54,381 nt of DNA from Winslowiella iniecta. GTDB taxonomy: Bacteria; Pseudomonadota; Gammaproteobacteria; Enterobacterales; Enterobacteriaceae. Where the stretch lies: NCBI RefSeq assembly GCF_001267535.1, contig NZ_JRXE01000009.1:28697-83077 (forward strand), read 5' to 3'. The position numbers and the translations under genes were made by a program. The first letter of the stretch is position 1. Each line of letters opens with the position of its first letter. This document shows positions 35,852-44,396 of the stretch, one piece after another. A model generated the notes under the pieces. The model was not told where the DNA came from, did not search any database, and was given only the letters and a program-made list of their open reading frames with translations.

Positions 35852-35862
35852 ATGATAATTAT
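35852..35862 (-). promoter_or_regulatory. Candidate operator half, LacI-type side
   Basis: ATGATAATTAT, repeated exactly at 35967-35977, 115 bases away, in the region between the tandem-HTH regulator and the PTS operon. A shared operator is possible; AT-rich chance repeats are also possible. Confidence 0.35.
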
Positions 35863-35966
35863 TTGTTTTTTTTCGAATGAAGCTGTTCCTTAGCACCGGT
35901 AAGTTTGCATCAATTGTATCAGGGCAACAAGAGGTTTACAGTCAAACGATAGACCGATCACATTTG

Positions 35967-35977
35967 ATGATAATTAT
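35967..35977 (+). promoter_or_regulatory. Candidate operator half, PTS side
   Basis: ATGATAATTAT, the second exact copy, 96 bases before the PTS IIA start. It is followed by AACTGTTAGCGTTATC, which may be part of a larger site. Confidence 0.35.
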
Positions 35978-36072
35978 AACTGTTAGCGTTATCTTTTTTG
36001 ATAAGGGTCACATTCTTGTCCTGCCTGTTACTTTAGTCTGCTGCCAGATTATTAAAAAACAGGTATCGGGCA

Positions 36073-36516
36073 ATGCTGAATCAATTACTCACACCAGAAA
36101 CCATACAAATCCTCGAAAGTTGTCAGGACTGGCGCGATGCAGTCGCCAAATCCTGCCAGCCTCTGCTGCTCAGCAAGGCGATTGAGCCATCTTACGTCGA
36201 CGCAATTTACCGTTCACATGAAGCAATCGGCCCGTATTACGTGGTCGGGCCTGGCATTGCCATGCCCCATGCGCGGCCAGAGGATGGCGCCAATCGTTTG
36301 TCGCTCTGTTTAACGCTGGTAAAGGATGGGGTGATATTTGATTCAGAAGGAAACGATCCAGTTAAGTTATTGATTGTACTGGCAGCCACTGACAGCAACA
36401 GTCATATCGAGGTTATTTCCAGCCTGGCGCAGCTATTTGATAATGACCAGCATGTGCAGGCCATTATGGCGGCCAGTAATAAGCAGCAAATTTTATCCAT
36501 TCTTGCCAACTATTAA
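36073..36516 (+). CDS. PTS enzyme IIA, fructose/ascorbate class
   Basis: 147-residue soluble phosphocarrier with the active-site His66 in GIAMPHARPEDGAN. It resembles UlaC/SgcA-type IIA proteins. First gene of an operon IIA-IIB-IIC-aldolase (gaps 22, 21 and 17 bases). It takes phosphate from HPr and gives it to the IIB protein encoded next. Confidence 0.88.
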   Translation: MLNQLLTPETIQILESCQDWRDAVAKSCQPLLLSKAIEPSYVDAIYRSHEAIGPYYVVGPGIAMPHARPEDGANRLSLCLTLVKDGVIFDSEGNDPVKLLIVLAATDSNSHIEVISSLAQLFDNDQHVQAIMAASNKQQILSILANY

Positions 36517-36538
36517 TCATCACTACGGGAAAAAAATT

Positions 36539-36826
36539 ATGAAAATCACAGTCGTATGCGGTAACGGTCTCGGCACCAGTTTAATGATGGAAATGAGCAT
36601 CAAAACTATCGTTAAAGATCTTGGTGTGGCGGCAGAAGTTGACCATGTGGACTTAGGCTCAGCCAAAGGTACACCAAGTGATATTTTTGTCGGCACGAAA
36701 GATATTGCAGAGCAGCTGGTGGCGCAGAACGTGGCGGGAAAAATCGTCTCGCTGAACAACATGGTTGATAAAGTGGCGATGAAAGAACGTTTGTCTGTCG
36801 CACTGACCGAACTTGGCGCGTTATAA
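36539..36826 (+). CDS. PTS enzyme IIB, ascorbate/SgcB class
   Basis: 95-residue soluble protein with the P-loop-like phosphorylation site at Cys7 (ITVVCGNGLGTSLMME). The open frame extends upstream to 36374 inside the IIA gene, but family similarity begins at the ATG at 36539, with a GGGA nearby. It phosphorylates the sugar carried by the IIC component. Confidence 0.88.
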   Translation: MKITVVCGNGLGTSLMMEMSIKTIVKDLGVAAEVDHVDLGSAKGTPSDIFVGTKDIAEQLVAQNVAGKIVSLNNMVDKVAMKERLSVALTELGAL

Positions 36827-36847
36827 AGATAACTGCTGGAGATCAAA

Positions 36848-38107
36848 ATGGAATTCTTCCGTTTTTTGATGAGTGATGTGCTGGCTGAGCCATCGATATT
36901 AGTCGGTCTGATTGCGCTTATTGGTCTGATTGCGCAGAAAAAGCCGGTAACAGAATGTATTAAAGGCACGGTTAAAACCGTCATGGGCTTTGTTATTCTC
37001 GGCGCGGGTGCCGGGTTAATTGTCTCTTCGCTCGGCGACTTTGCGGTGATTTTCCATCACGCGTTCGGTATTGCCGGTGTGGTGCCAAATAACGAAGCCA
37101 TTGTTGCCGTTGCGCAGAAGAACTTTGGTACTGAAATGGCGATGATTATGTTTTTCGCCATGGTGATTAACATCGTTATTGCGCGTTTTACCCCGCTGAA
37201 ATTTATCTTTTTGACCGGACACCACACGCTGTTTATGTCAATGATGGTGGCGGTGATTCTGGCGACTGCCGGAATGCAGGGTGCCATGCTGATTGCCGTC
37301 GGTTCTCTGGTCGTCGGTCTGTCGATGGTTATCTTCCCGGCGATTATTCATCCTTATATGAAGAAAGTCACCGGTTCGGACGATGTCGCTTTTGGTCATT
37401 TTTCGGCACTTTCTCAGCTTCTTTCGGCATTTATTGGTAGTAAGTTTGGTAATAAAGAGAAATCTACCGAAGATATGGATGTACCGAAAAGCCTGCTGTT
37501 TCTGCGCGATACGCCGGTTGCCATTGCCTTCACCATGTTCTTTATCTTTATTGTTACCTGCCTGGTGGCCGGTCCGTCGGCGGTGAAAGAGATGAATGCC
37601 GGTGGAAAGAACTGGTTTATGTTTTCTCTGATGCAATCCATCACCTTTGCGGCGGGCGTGTATATCGTTCTGCAAGGCGTGAGAATGGTGATTGCGGAGA
37701 TTGTTCCGGCGTTTAAAGGCATCTCTGACAAACTGGTTCCGAATGCCAAACCGGCGCTCGATTGCCCGGTAGTGTTTCCTTATGCACCCAACGCGGTACT
37801 GGTCGGCTTCCTCAGCAGCTTTATCGCGGGTGTGCTCGGGATGTTCCTGCTGTATGCGTTGAATATGACGGTGATTATTCCGGGTGTGGTTCCGCACTTC
37901 TTTGTTGGCGCGGCGGCCGGGGTATTCGGTAACGCTACCGGCGGCAGACGCGGGGCGATCCTGGGTTCATTTGCCAATGGTTTACTGATCACCTTCCTGC
38001 CGGTGTTCCTGCTGCCGGTACTGGGCAGTATTGGTCTGGCGAACACCACATTCAGTGACTCCGATTTCGGTGCGCTCGGGATTTTGTTAGGACTGATCGT
38101 CCGCTAA
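36848..38107 (+). CDS. PTS enzyme IIC, UlaA/SgcC class
   Basis: 419-residue inner-membrane transporter, about 11 helices, of the ascorbate/galactitol-like IIC class (FFRFLMSDVLAEPSILVGLIALIGLIAQKKP, then GFVILGAGAGLIVSSLGDF, FVGAAAGVFGNATGGRRGAI). This class has ascorbate (UlaA) and uncharacterised carriers such as SgcC. The sugar is unknown; the co-encoded aldolase is not the set of ula enzymes, so ascorbate is unlikely. Confidence 0.87.
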   Translation: MEFFRFLMSDVLAEPSILVGLIALIGLIAQKKPVTECIKGTVKTVMGFVILGAGAGLIVSSLGDFAVIFHHAFGIAGVVPNNEAIVAVAQKNFGTEMAMIMFFAMVINIVIARFTPLKFIFLTGHHTLFMSMMVAVILATAGMQGAMLIAVGSLVVGLSMVIFPAIIHPYMKKVTGSDDVAFGHFSALSQLLSAFIGSKFGNKEKSTEDMDVPKSLLFLRDTPVAIAFTMFFIFIVTCLVAGPSAVKEMNAGGKNWFMFSLMQSITFAAGVYIVLQGVRMVIAEIVPAFKGISDKLVPNAKPALDCPVVFPYAPNAVLVGFLSSFIAGVLGMFLLYALNMTVIIPGVVPHFFVGAAAGVFGNATGGRRGAILGSFANGLLITFLPVFLLPVLGSIGLANTTFSDSDFGALGILLGLIVR

Positions 38108-38124
38108 GTTGACGGAGGCAAACG

Positions 38125-38787
38125 ATGGAATTTTATCTGGATACGGCAGATGTCGCAGAGGTAAAACGCCTGGCTGCGGTATTACCGATTAAAGGTGTCA
38201 CCACTAATCCCAGCATTGTCGCGCGCGGTAAGCGCGATATGGTCAGCGTACTTCAGGAGTTAGCCTCGTTGCTGCCGGCTGACAGCACGCTGTTTGCCCA
38301 GGTGATTGCCAGAGAACCGCAGGCAATGGTGGAAGAAGCGCTGAAACTGCGCGCGGTGATTCCCGATTTAGTGGTAAAAGTACCGGTTACGCATAATGGC
38401 CTGACCGCTATTAAGCAATTGACCCAGCTGAATATTCCGACCCTCGGTACAGCGGTATACGGTGCGGGGCAGGGGTTCTTTGCTGCGCTGGCCGGCGCCA
38501 GTTATATCGCACCTTATGTGAACCGGGTGGATAGTCAGGGCGGAGACGGCATTGGGCTGGTCACCGAGCTACAGAAACTGGTTGGCCTGCATTGTCCTGC
38601 CAGTAAAGTGCTGGCGGCCAGTTTCCGTACCCCGCGTCAGGTGCTTGACTGTATGCTGGCAGGTTGTCAGGCGATTACGGTCGATCCGCAGGTAGCAGAG
38701 ATGTTCCTGCTGGACCCGGCTGTAGATGACGCGCTAAAACGCTTCGACCACGACTGGTCAGCGGCGTTTGGTACGCTGGTGCTGTAA
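38125..38787 (+). CDS. fsa: Fructose-6-phosphate aldolase / transaldolase-like (FSA)
   Basis: 220-residue class I aldolase of the small transaldolase family. The Schiff-base Lys85 is in [78 protein letters not shown] and [15 protein letters not shown] all follow E. coli FsaA/FsaB. FSA splits fructose 6-phosphate to dihydroxyacetone and glyceraldehyde 3-phosphate in vitro and accepts related ketose phosphates. Here it is the only enzyme encoded with a PTS, so its substrate is probably a ketose phosphate made directly by, or one step after, the PTS. The free dihydroxyacetone could go to the kinase at 5056. Confidence 0.9.
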   Translation: MEFYLDTADVAEVKRLAAVLPIKGVTTNPSIVARGKRDMVSVLQELASLLPADSTLFAQVIAREPQAMVEEALKLRAVIPDLVVKVPVTHNGLTAIKQLTQLNIPTLGTAVYGAGQGFFAALAGASYIAPYVNRVDSQGGDGIGLVTELQKLVGLHCPASKVLAASFRTPRQVLDCMLAGCQAITVDPQVAEMFLLDPAVDDALKRFDHDWSAAFGTLVL

Positions 38788-38799
38788 TCAGTGAAGGCG

Positions 38800-39258
38800 T
38801 TAGCCGTTAAGGTTATCGCGCAGAGTTTCCAGTTGTTGTTTCAGTCCTTGCAGGGTGTCGGCATCACAGGCCGCAGCACAGCTTATCGATTCCGGAATGG
38901 TTGTGGCTTGCTGGCGCAGCTGGCGACCCTGCTCACTTAATGTGACCATCACCTGGCGCTCGTCCTGACGAGAGCGCTGGCGGTGGATCATTCCGGCTGT
39001 TTCCAGGCGCTTCAGCAGCGGCGTCAGCGTCGCTGAATCAAGAAACAAACGTTCACCGATCTCGGATACGGTCACATCATCCTTCTCCCACAGCACCATC
39101 ATCACCAGATATTGCGGATAGGTGAGTTCAAGCTTTGCCAGAAGTTGCCGGTAAAGTTTGTGCAGCGCCAGATTGGCGGAATAGAGGGCAAAACAGAGCT
39201 GTTGGTCTAGCAGCAGCGGTGCTTCATCCTGGGGTGAATCTTTCTGAGGTGTTGTCAT
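38800..39258 (-). CDS. ohrR: MarR-family repressor, OhrR-like
   Basis: 152 residues from the ATG at 39258; 12 extra codons upstream would cover the promoter. The winged HTH reads [28 protein letters not shown] with the wing [15 protein letters not shown]. The N-terminal part [24 protein letters not shown] and [14 protein letters not shown] is typical of OhrR, and Cys22 is the conserved peroxide-sensing cysteine. OhrR represses ohr until an organic hydroperoxide oxidises that cysteine, but no ohr gene adjoins here; the neighbour yghU, a peroxide-active glutathione transferase, is a possible target. A promoter with a palindrome in its spacer lies directly before the start codon. Confidence 0.82.
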   Translation of the reverse strand: MTTPQKDSPQDEAPLLLDQQLCFALYSANLALHKLYRQLLAKLELTYPQYLVMMVLWEKDDVTVSEIGERLFLDSATLTPLLKRLETAGMIHRQRSRQDERQVMVTLSEQGRQLRQQATTIPESISCAAACDADTLQGLKQQLETLRDNLNG

Positions 39259-39265
39259 AGCTGAA

Positions 39266-39294
39266 AATATAGGTAGGGCACTACCTGATTGCAA
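39266..39294 (-). promoter_or_regulatory. Promoter with operator palindrome of the OhrR-like gene
   Basis: On the minus strand: TTGCAA (-35, 39289-39294), a 17-base spacer, TATATT (-10, 39266-39271). The spacer holds the perfect inverted repeat AGGTAG-TGCC-CTACCT (39271-39286). Seven bases separate the -10 from the ATG at 39258, so the transcript could be leaderless. Confidence 0.55.
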
Positions 39295-39352
39295 GCGAAT
39301 TTCCCGGCCGTGCGGCCAGCCATAATAGTGAAATGAGAGACGACAGCAGGCA

Positions 39353-39378
39353 GGTGCGCGTGAAGAACCGCGCGCACC
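39353..39378 (-). terminator. Hairpin after yghU
   Basis: GGTGCGCG, a loop of 10 bases, CGCGCACC, downstream of the yghU stop codon. No U-run follows on the minus strand, so it may be attenuating or stabilising only. Confidence 0.4.
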
Positions 39379-39403
39379 CGCTCAGAAAAACAGCTAAACA
39401 GCG

Positions 39404-40270
39404 TTATGACTGACGTTTATCTTCGGTGCGCAGTTCGAAATCGCTGGCGTCGTGGCGTTCGTGCAGTTGCCGGGACGGTTCGCCCCAGGTGCGGTTAACG
39501 ATGCGACCGCGCTGTACCGCAGGGCGTTGCTCAATCTCTTTCGCCCAGCGTTGCAGGTTGGTGTACGACGCCGCATCAATAAATTCCGCGGCTTCATACA
39601 GTCCGCCCAGCACCAGGTTGCCATACCATGGCCAGATTGCGATATCGGCAATCGAGTAATCTTCACCCGCAATATAGCGATGCTCAGCCAGTTGGCGATC
39701 CAGCACATCAAGCTGGCGCTTGGCTTCCATAGTAAAGCGGTTGACCGCGTATTCGATTTTTTCTGGCGCGTAGTGGTAGAAATGGCCAAAGCCACCGCCG
39801 AGGTAAGGCGCGGAGCCTTGCAACCAGAACAGCCAGTTCAATACTTCGGTGCGCGCCGCCGCATTTTTCGGCACAAAGTGACCGAATTTCTCTGCCAGAT
39901 ACAGCAGGATAGCGCCGGATTCAAACACCCGGGTTGGCGGGTTTGTGGAGTGATCCCGCAGCGCCGGGATTTTGGAGTTGGGGTTCACCTCAACAAAGCC
40001 GCTGGAGAACTGATCGCCCTCACCGATGCGAATCAGGTGCGCATCATATTCCGCGCCGCTGACATTCAGCGCCAGTAACTCTTCCAGCAAAATCGTGACT
40101 TTCTGACCGTTGGGCGTACCCAGTGAATAGAGTTGCAGAGGGTGTTTACCAACCGGTAATGAGGACTCATGGGTGGGTCCGGCAATCGGACGGTTGATCG
40201 TGGACCAGTTGCCGCCGCCCTGTTGGTTCCAGCTCCAGACTTTAGGAGGCTGATAGTTATTTTCCGCCAT
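39404..40270 (-). CDS. yghU: Glutathione S-transferase YghU (Nu-class)
   Basis: 288 residues from the ATG at 40270 (AGG eight bases upstream); 32 further codons upstream are not family sequence. YghU and YfcG are Nu-class enzymes that bind two glutathiones and reduce disulphides and organic hydroperoxides. The N-terminal MAENNYQPPKVWSW, the thioredoxin-fold LQLYSLGTPNGQKVTILLEE, NPNSKIPALRDHS and RVFESGAILLYLAEKFG, and the C-terminal GEDYSIADIAIWPWYGNLV match YghU. It precedes (in transcription) the OhrR-like gene by 109 bases on the same strand. Confidence 0.9.
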   Translation of the reverse strand: MAENNYQPPKVWSWNQQGGGNWSTINRPIAGPTHESSLPVGKHPLQLYSLGTPNGQKVTILLEELLALNVSGAEYDAHLIRIGEGDQFSSGFVEVNPNSKIPALRDHSTNPPTRVFESGAILLYLAEKFGHFVPKNAAARTEVLNWLFWLQGSAPYLGGGFGHFYHYAPEKIEYAVNRFTMEAKRQLDVLDRQLAEHRYIAGEDYSIADIAIWPWYGNLVLGGLYEAAEFIDAASYTNLQRWAKEIEQRPAVQRGRIVNRTWGEPSRQLHERHDASDFELRTEDKRQS

Positions 40271-40695
40271 GGTAATGACCTGCCTTTGCTGAGAGTAAGA
40301 GTGTTTTATCCGGTTCTGAGTGTAGCACTCTGGCAGGGGCAGACTTAACCGCATGAGGGATTGCAACGAGGGTGATGATGTTGATGCAGAGCAGCGCTAA
40401 TGATGAAAAAATTTAACGCGGGCGGCACTGTCACATTCTTTTACACGAATAATCAAAATGATTATACTTCTCATTCGCTTTACTGGTGGATATATCATTA
40501 ATGCTTCCAAATGATTCCAGTTAAGAGTGGGGATAGTCCCAGGGAAAGACGCTGACTTTAGACAGCGCTGTTACGGCAGAAATCATTACTGCCACAGGGA
40601 AAACCTGACCGAATGCGTGGCGTTTCTGTAGCCAGAAATGGCGGATGCGTTCGTCCAGCCAATTGAAAAATAATAAAATGTTTTGAGGGTGAATA
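40271..40695. other. 425-base intergenic region before fhuE
   Basis: Carries the yghU promoter side and the Fur box and leader of fhuE. The fhuE leader after the Fur box is about 230 bases, unusually long; I see no clear structure in it by eye. Confidence 0.5.
40449..40465 (+). promoter_or_regulatory. Fur box of fhuE
   Basis: ATAATCA-AAA-TGATTAT, a perfect palindrome that fits the 7-1-7 Fur pattern, followed by a second partial repeat (CTTCTCATTCGC). Iron-replete Fur would block transcription of fhuE. Confidence 0.75.
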
Positions 40696-42909
40696 ATGTT
40701 TTTTGCTTCACGCAGTAACCGGGAAAATCGCCTCAGCGCGTCCGCATTGGCCAGCGTCAATCCTCCATCTCTTTCACTGCTCGCCGTGGTAATCGCGACG
40801 GCTTTGCAGTTGCCTTATGCCGCGGCGGCTGAAACCGCGCAAAAAGAAGAAACGCTGTTGGTGGATGGCACCACCGGCGGTGACGACAGCACCGCCAGTA
40901 GCGATTACAACCCGCCGGTCACCCGCGCCGGAACAAAAATGGCGCTGACCGCACGTGATACTCCGCAGTCAGTCAGTATTATCAGCAAGCAGCGCATGCA
41001 AGATCAGCAGTTACAGACGTTGGGTGATGTACTGAAAAACACCACCGGCGTAACAGAAAAAGTGGCGGATTCCGATCGCAGTACCTTCTATTCCCGCGGT
41101 TTTCTGATTGATAACTATATGGTCGATGGCATTCCGACCCAGTTTGAAGAACGCTGGAATATGGGGGATGCACTTTCCGATACGGCTATCTATGAGCGTA
41201 TTGAAGTGGTGCGCGGTGCCACCGGTCTGATGACCGGCGCAGGCAATCCTTCCGCTTCAGTCAATATGGTGCGTAAGCATGCCAACAGCCGCGAATTTGT
41301 CGGTAATGTTTCCGCCAGCTACGGTAGCTGGGATAAACAGCGTTATGTTGCCGATCTCTCCGCACCGCTGAGCGAATCAGGTGATGTGCGTGGCCGTGTG
41401 GTTGCCGGTTATCAGGATAATGATAGCTGGATCGACCGTTATAACAGTAAGAAAAAATTCCTGTATGGCGTGATTGATGCCGACCTGACGGATTCCACGA
41501 CCCTGTCGCTGGGCTATGACTATCAGGAAACTAACGTTAATAATCCGACCTGGGGTGGCATGCCTCGCTGGTATTCCGACGGCAGCAAAACCCATTATGA
41601 TCGTGGCTTTAGTACCGCGCCTGACTGGGCTTTCAGCGATAAAACCTCGAAAAAAGTGTTTGCCAGCCTGAAGCAAAGCTTTGATAACGGCTGGGATTTG
41701 ACGGTGAACGGCGCGCATACTGAAGTCGATTTCGACAGTAAAATGCTCTATATCGACGGTTATTTCGATAAAAATACCGGTATCGGCGTTAGCCCCTATG
41801 CTAATTATCCGGTGGTGGGCGGAACCGGCTGGAACTCCGGTAAGCGCAAAGTTAATGCGGTTGATGCCTTTGTCTCTGGCCCTTATGAACTACTGGGTCG
41901 CCAGCATCAACTGATGGCGGGTGTAAGCTATAGCCAGCAGAAGAACCGCTACGTCAACTCATGGGCAAATATCAGTGCCGAAGAGGCGGGTAATTTTAAT
42001 AACTGGGACAGTCGCTATCCTGAAACCGCATGGGGTGAGCAGAACGTTGCGCAGGACGATACGGTTCATCAGAAATCCGCTTATATTGCGACCCGCGTTT
42101 CGCTGGCTGACCCGCTGCATCTGATTGTCGGCGCGCGTTACACCAGGTGGAGCACCAGCACCATGACGGTGGATATGGAGAAAAATAATATCTCTCCCTA
42201 TGCCGGCCTGATTTATGACATTGATGATACCTGGTCCGCTTACGCCAGCTATACCTCGATCTTTAATCCACAATCGTATCGTGATATCAACGGTAACTAC
42301 CTCTCTCCGGTCACCGGCAAAAACTATGAGACCGGTGTGAAAGCTGACTGGCTGGACAGCCGTCTGACTACCTCGTTAGCGGTGTTTCGTATTGAGCAGG
42401 ATAACGTGGCGCAGAGCACCGGCGCTATCATTCCTGGCACGACAGATACGGCTTACTACGGTGCGCAGGGTACCGTCAGTAAAGGGATTGAATTCGAGGT
42501 CAACGGCGCGGTGACGGATAATCTGCAAATGACGTTCGGTGCGACTCGCTATATTGCGGAAGATAATCAGGGAGAAGCGGTAAATCCGACTCTGCCACGC
42601 ACCACGCTGAAACTGTTTACCAGCTATCGTTTGCCGATGTTGCAGGATCTTACCGTCGGCGGCGGTGTAAACTGGCAGACCCATGTCTGGGATCACGTTG
42701 AAGGGCCGGACGGCAATGGCACCCTGTATGCTGAGCAGGGCAGTTATGCGCTGGTTAATTTGTTCAGCCGTTATCAGGTAACGAAACAGCTTTCAGTGCA
42801 GGCAAACCTGAACAACCTGTTCGACAAATCCTACGATACTTCGGTCAGCCGTTCAGTGATTTACGGTGCGCCACGGAACCTGTCCGTTACCGCTAACTAC
42901 AGCTTCTGA
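40696..42909 (+). CDS. fhuE: TonB-dependent ferric-siderophore receptor FhuE
   Basis: 737-residue outer-membrane receptor for ferric coprogen, rhodotorulic acid and related fungal hydroxamate siderophores. Signal peptide to about residue 45 (LSLLAVVIATALQLPYAAAA), plug domain with TARDTPQSVSIISKQRMQDQQLQTLGDVLKNTTGV and VVRGATGLMTGAGNPSASVNMVRK, then a 22-strand barrel ending in RNLSVTANYSF. It tracks E. coli FhuE through its length (SRGFLIDNYMVDGIPT, GTGWNSGKRKV, EKNN-SPYAGLIYDI, FRIEQDNVAQSTG). GAGGGTG precedes the ATG. Single gene behind a Fur box. Confidence 0.93.
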   Translation: MFFASRSNRENRLSASALASVNPPSLSLLAVVIATALQLPYAAAAETAQKEETLLVDGTTGGDDSTASSDYNPPVTRAGTKMALTARDTPQSVSIISKQRMQDQQLQTLGDVLKNTTGVTEKVADSDRSTFYSRGFLIDNYMVDGIPTQFEERWNMGDALSDTAIYERIEVVRGATGLMTGAGNPSASVNMVRKHANSREFVGNVSASYGSWDKQRYVADLSAPLSESGDVRGRVVAGYQDNDSWIDRYNSKKKFLYGVIDADLTDSTTLSLGYDYQETNVNNPTWGGMPRWYSDGSKTHYDRGFSTAPDWAFSDKTSKKVFASLKQSFDNGWDLTVNGAHTEVDFDSKMLYIDGYFDKNTGIGVSPYANYPVVGGTGWNSGKRKVNAVDAFVSGPYELLGRQHQLMAGVSYSQQKNRYVNSWANISAEEAGNFNNWDSRYPETAWGEQNVAQDDTVHQKSAYIATRVSLADPLHLIVGARYTRWSTSTMTVDMEKNNISPYAGLIYDIDDTWSAYASYTSIFNPQSYRDINGNYLSPVTGKNYETGVKADWLDSRLTTSLAVFRIEQDNVAQSTGAIIPGTTDTAYYGAQGTVSKGIEFEVNGAVTDNLQMTFGATRYIAEDNQGEAVNPTLPRTTLKLFTSYRLPMLQDLTVGGGVNWQTHVWDHVEGPDGNGTLYAEQGSYALVNLFSRYQVTKQLSVQANLNNLFDKSYDTSVSRSVIYGAPRNLSVTANYSF

Positions 42910-42913
42910 TGCT

Positions 42914-42947
42914 GCACGGGATGCCTTAGGGATAGGGCATCCCGTGC
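42914..42947 (+). terminator. Strong hairpin after fhuE
   Basis: Twelve-base stem GCACGGGATGCC / GGCATCCCGTGC with a 10-base loop, four bases after the stop codon. No clear U-run. Confidence 0.65.
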
Positions 42948-43004
42948 TGGTTATCCATATCCGATAAACTGGCTGTAGGCCAGACACTCCTGACACCATT
43001 TTTT

Positions 43005-43088
43005 GTAGGGGCGACGTTCTCGCCGCCCGTGCCGAGGATTTGCATCCTGTATGCCATCAGGAGCGGAGCCGAAAATGACTTCCCTACA
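43005..43088 (+). repeat. Double-hairpin dispersed repeat, copy 3
   Basis: GTAGGGGCGACGTTCTCGCC, then the CGTGCCGAGGATTTGCAT linker, ATGCCATCAGGA, and a decayed second hairpin (GCGGAGCCGAAAATGACTTC). Same orientation as copy 1, ending in the same TACAATATT-type sequence. It lies between convergent fhuE and otnK. Confidence 0.75.
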
Positions 43089-43109
43089 ATATTTCAGAGA
43101 TCTCTGTAA

Positions 43110-44393
43110 TCAGGCGATACCGCCGCGCAATGTCGCCACTGCACGGGCAAAAAAATCTTTGCCACCAAAGTTGCCCGATTTTAGCGCCAGCGCGATCGGA
43201 GCTTCACCTTGCGAAATCATTGCCGGCACGCCGGTATCAATCTCTTCGCCAATGGTTAATGCGCTCAGATTCAGCGCGCTGACCACGGCACCGGAAGTTT
43301 CTCCGCCACCGACCACCAGGCGACGCACGCCGGCATCGATCAATTGCCGCGCGGTGGTGCCAAACAGTGAATCCAGCGCCGCAGCGACTTTCTCGCGACC
43401 ATACTGCTGCTGAATGGCTTTGACCGTTTGCGGATCGCCCGATGAGTAAATCAGTGGTGCTTCGCCCTGATGCGCCTGAATAAATGCCACCAAATGATCC
43501 GGCACGGTTTTCCCGCTTAGTACATCTGCCACCTCAATCATCATGACCGGATGTTTTTTCTGATGCTCGGCAATTTGCTCGCGAGTGGCACCTGAACAAC
43601 TGCCGACCAGAATTGCCTCCGGGCCGTCAATTGGCGGCACGCTGGCACGTTGACCTTTCGCCTGGCCACGGGCAATAAAGTTATGCGGTAGCGCCAGCGC
43701 AATGCCTGAACCACCGGTAACCAGCGGTGCGCCCTCGCACGCACGACCTATCACTGTAAGATCCTGTTCACTGATGGCATCAACAATCAGCAGTGTGGTG
43801 TCGCTGTTCTGTTGGCGAGCGGCGGCAAAAGCATCCCGCAGCGCCTGACGACCTTGCACCACGGTTTGCCAGCCGATATGCGCCACCGGGTTACGCGACT
43901 GGCGTTGTAGCACCCGACGTAAATTGGCATCGGTCATTGGCGTCAACGGATGATGCTCCATACCCGATTCACTGAGCAGCCGGTCATGGACGAACAGATG
44001 CCCCTGATAAACCGTGCGGCCCATGGCCGGAAACGCCGGGCAGACCACCACCTGCTGCGCGCCGAGATGCGCAGCAAGCGCATCGGTTACCGGGCCAATA
44101 TTGCCTGCATCGGTGGAGTCGAAAGTGGAGCAGTATTTAAACACAATTTGCTGACATCCCTGCGCCTGTAGCCAGCGGCAGGCGGCCAGTGACTGCGCTA
44201 CCGCCTCGTCAGCCGGAATTGAGCGGCTTTTCAGCGCAATCACTCCGGCTTCAACCTGCCCGGCGGCAGGAGCATCGGGAACGCCGAGATACTGAGTGGT
44301 TTCCAGACCGCCTTCACCGGTCAGCCCTTTTGACAAGGTGATGGCAATGTCGCTGGCTCCGGTAAAATCATCTGCAATAACGCCGATTAGCAT
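43110..44393 (-). CDS. otnK: 3-oxo-tetronate kinase OtnK
   Basis: 427-residue four-carbon acid sugar kinase (formerly DUF1537) that makes 3-oxo-tetronate 4-phosphate. N-terminal substrate domain with LIGVIADDFTGASDIA, then FKYCSTFDSTDAGNIGPVTDAL and VVCPAFPAMGRTVYQGHLFV; the C-terminal nucleotide-binding part shows VGSCSGATREQI, PLIYSSGD and LVVGGGETSGAVVSALN. All the conserved runs are intact. It is preceded by the racemase-like gene with a three-base gap, so the two are probably co-translated. The unit faces the FMN-oxidase gene across a region with two LacI-type operators. Confidence 0.92.
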   Translation of the reverse strand: MLIGVIADDFTGASDIAITLSKGLTGEGGLETTQYLGVPDAPAAGQVEAGVIALKSRSIPADEAVAQSLAACRWLQAQGCQQIVFKYCSTFDSTDAGNIGPVTDALAAHLGAQQVVVCPAFPAMGRTVYQGHLFVHDRLLSESGMEHHPLTPMTDANLRRVLQRQSRNPVAHIGWQTVVQGRQALRDAFAAARQQNSDTTLLIVDAISEQDLTVIGRACEGAPLVTGGSGIALALPHNFIARGQAKGQRASVPPIDGPEAILVGSCSGATREQIAEHQKKHPVMMIEVADVLSGKTVPDHLVAFIQAHQGEAPLIYSSGDPQTVKAIQQQYGREKVAAALDSLFGTTARQLIDAGVRRLVVGGGETSGAVVSALNLSALTIGEEIDTGVPAMISQGEAPIALALKSGNFGGKDFFARAVATLRGGIA

Positions 44394-44396
44394 GAC

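Noticed and set aside
35877-36185. 102-codon plus-strand frame before PTS IIA
   Set aside because: It overlaps the IIA gene in another frame and covers the promoter region; no family features.
40521-40760. Minus-strand frame across the fhuE leader and signal peptide
   Set aside because: It overlaps the fhuE start on the other strand and has no family features; the long leader may still be worth a structural search.
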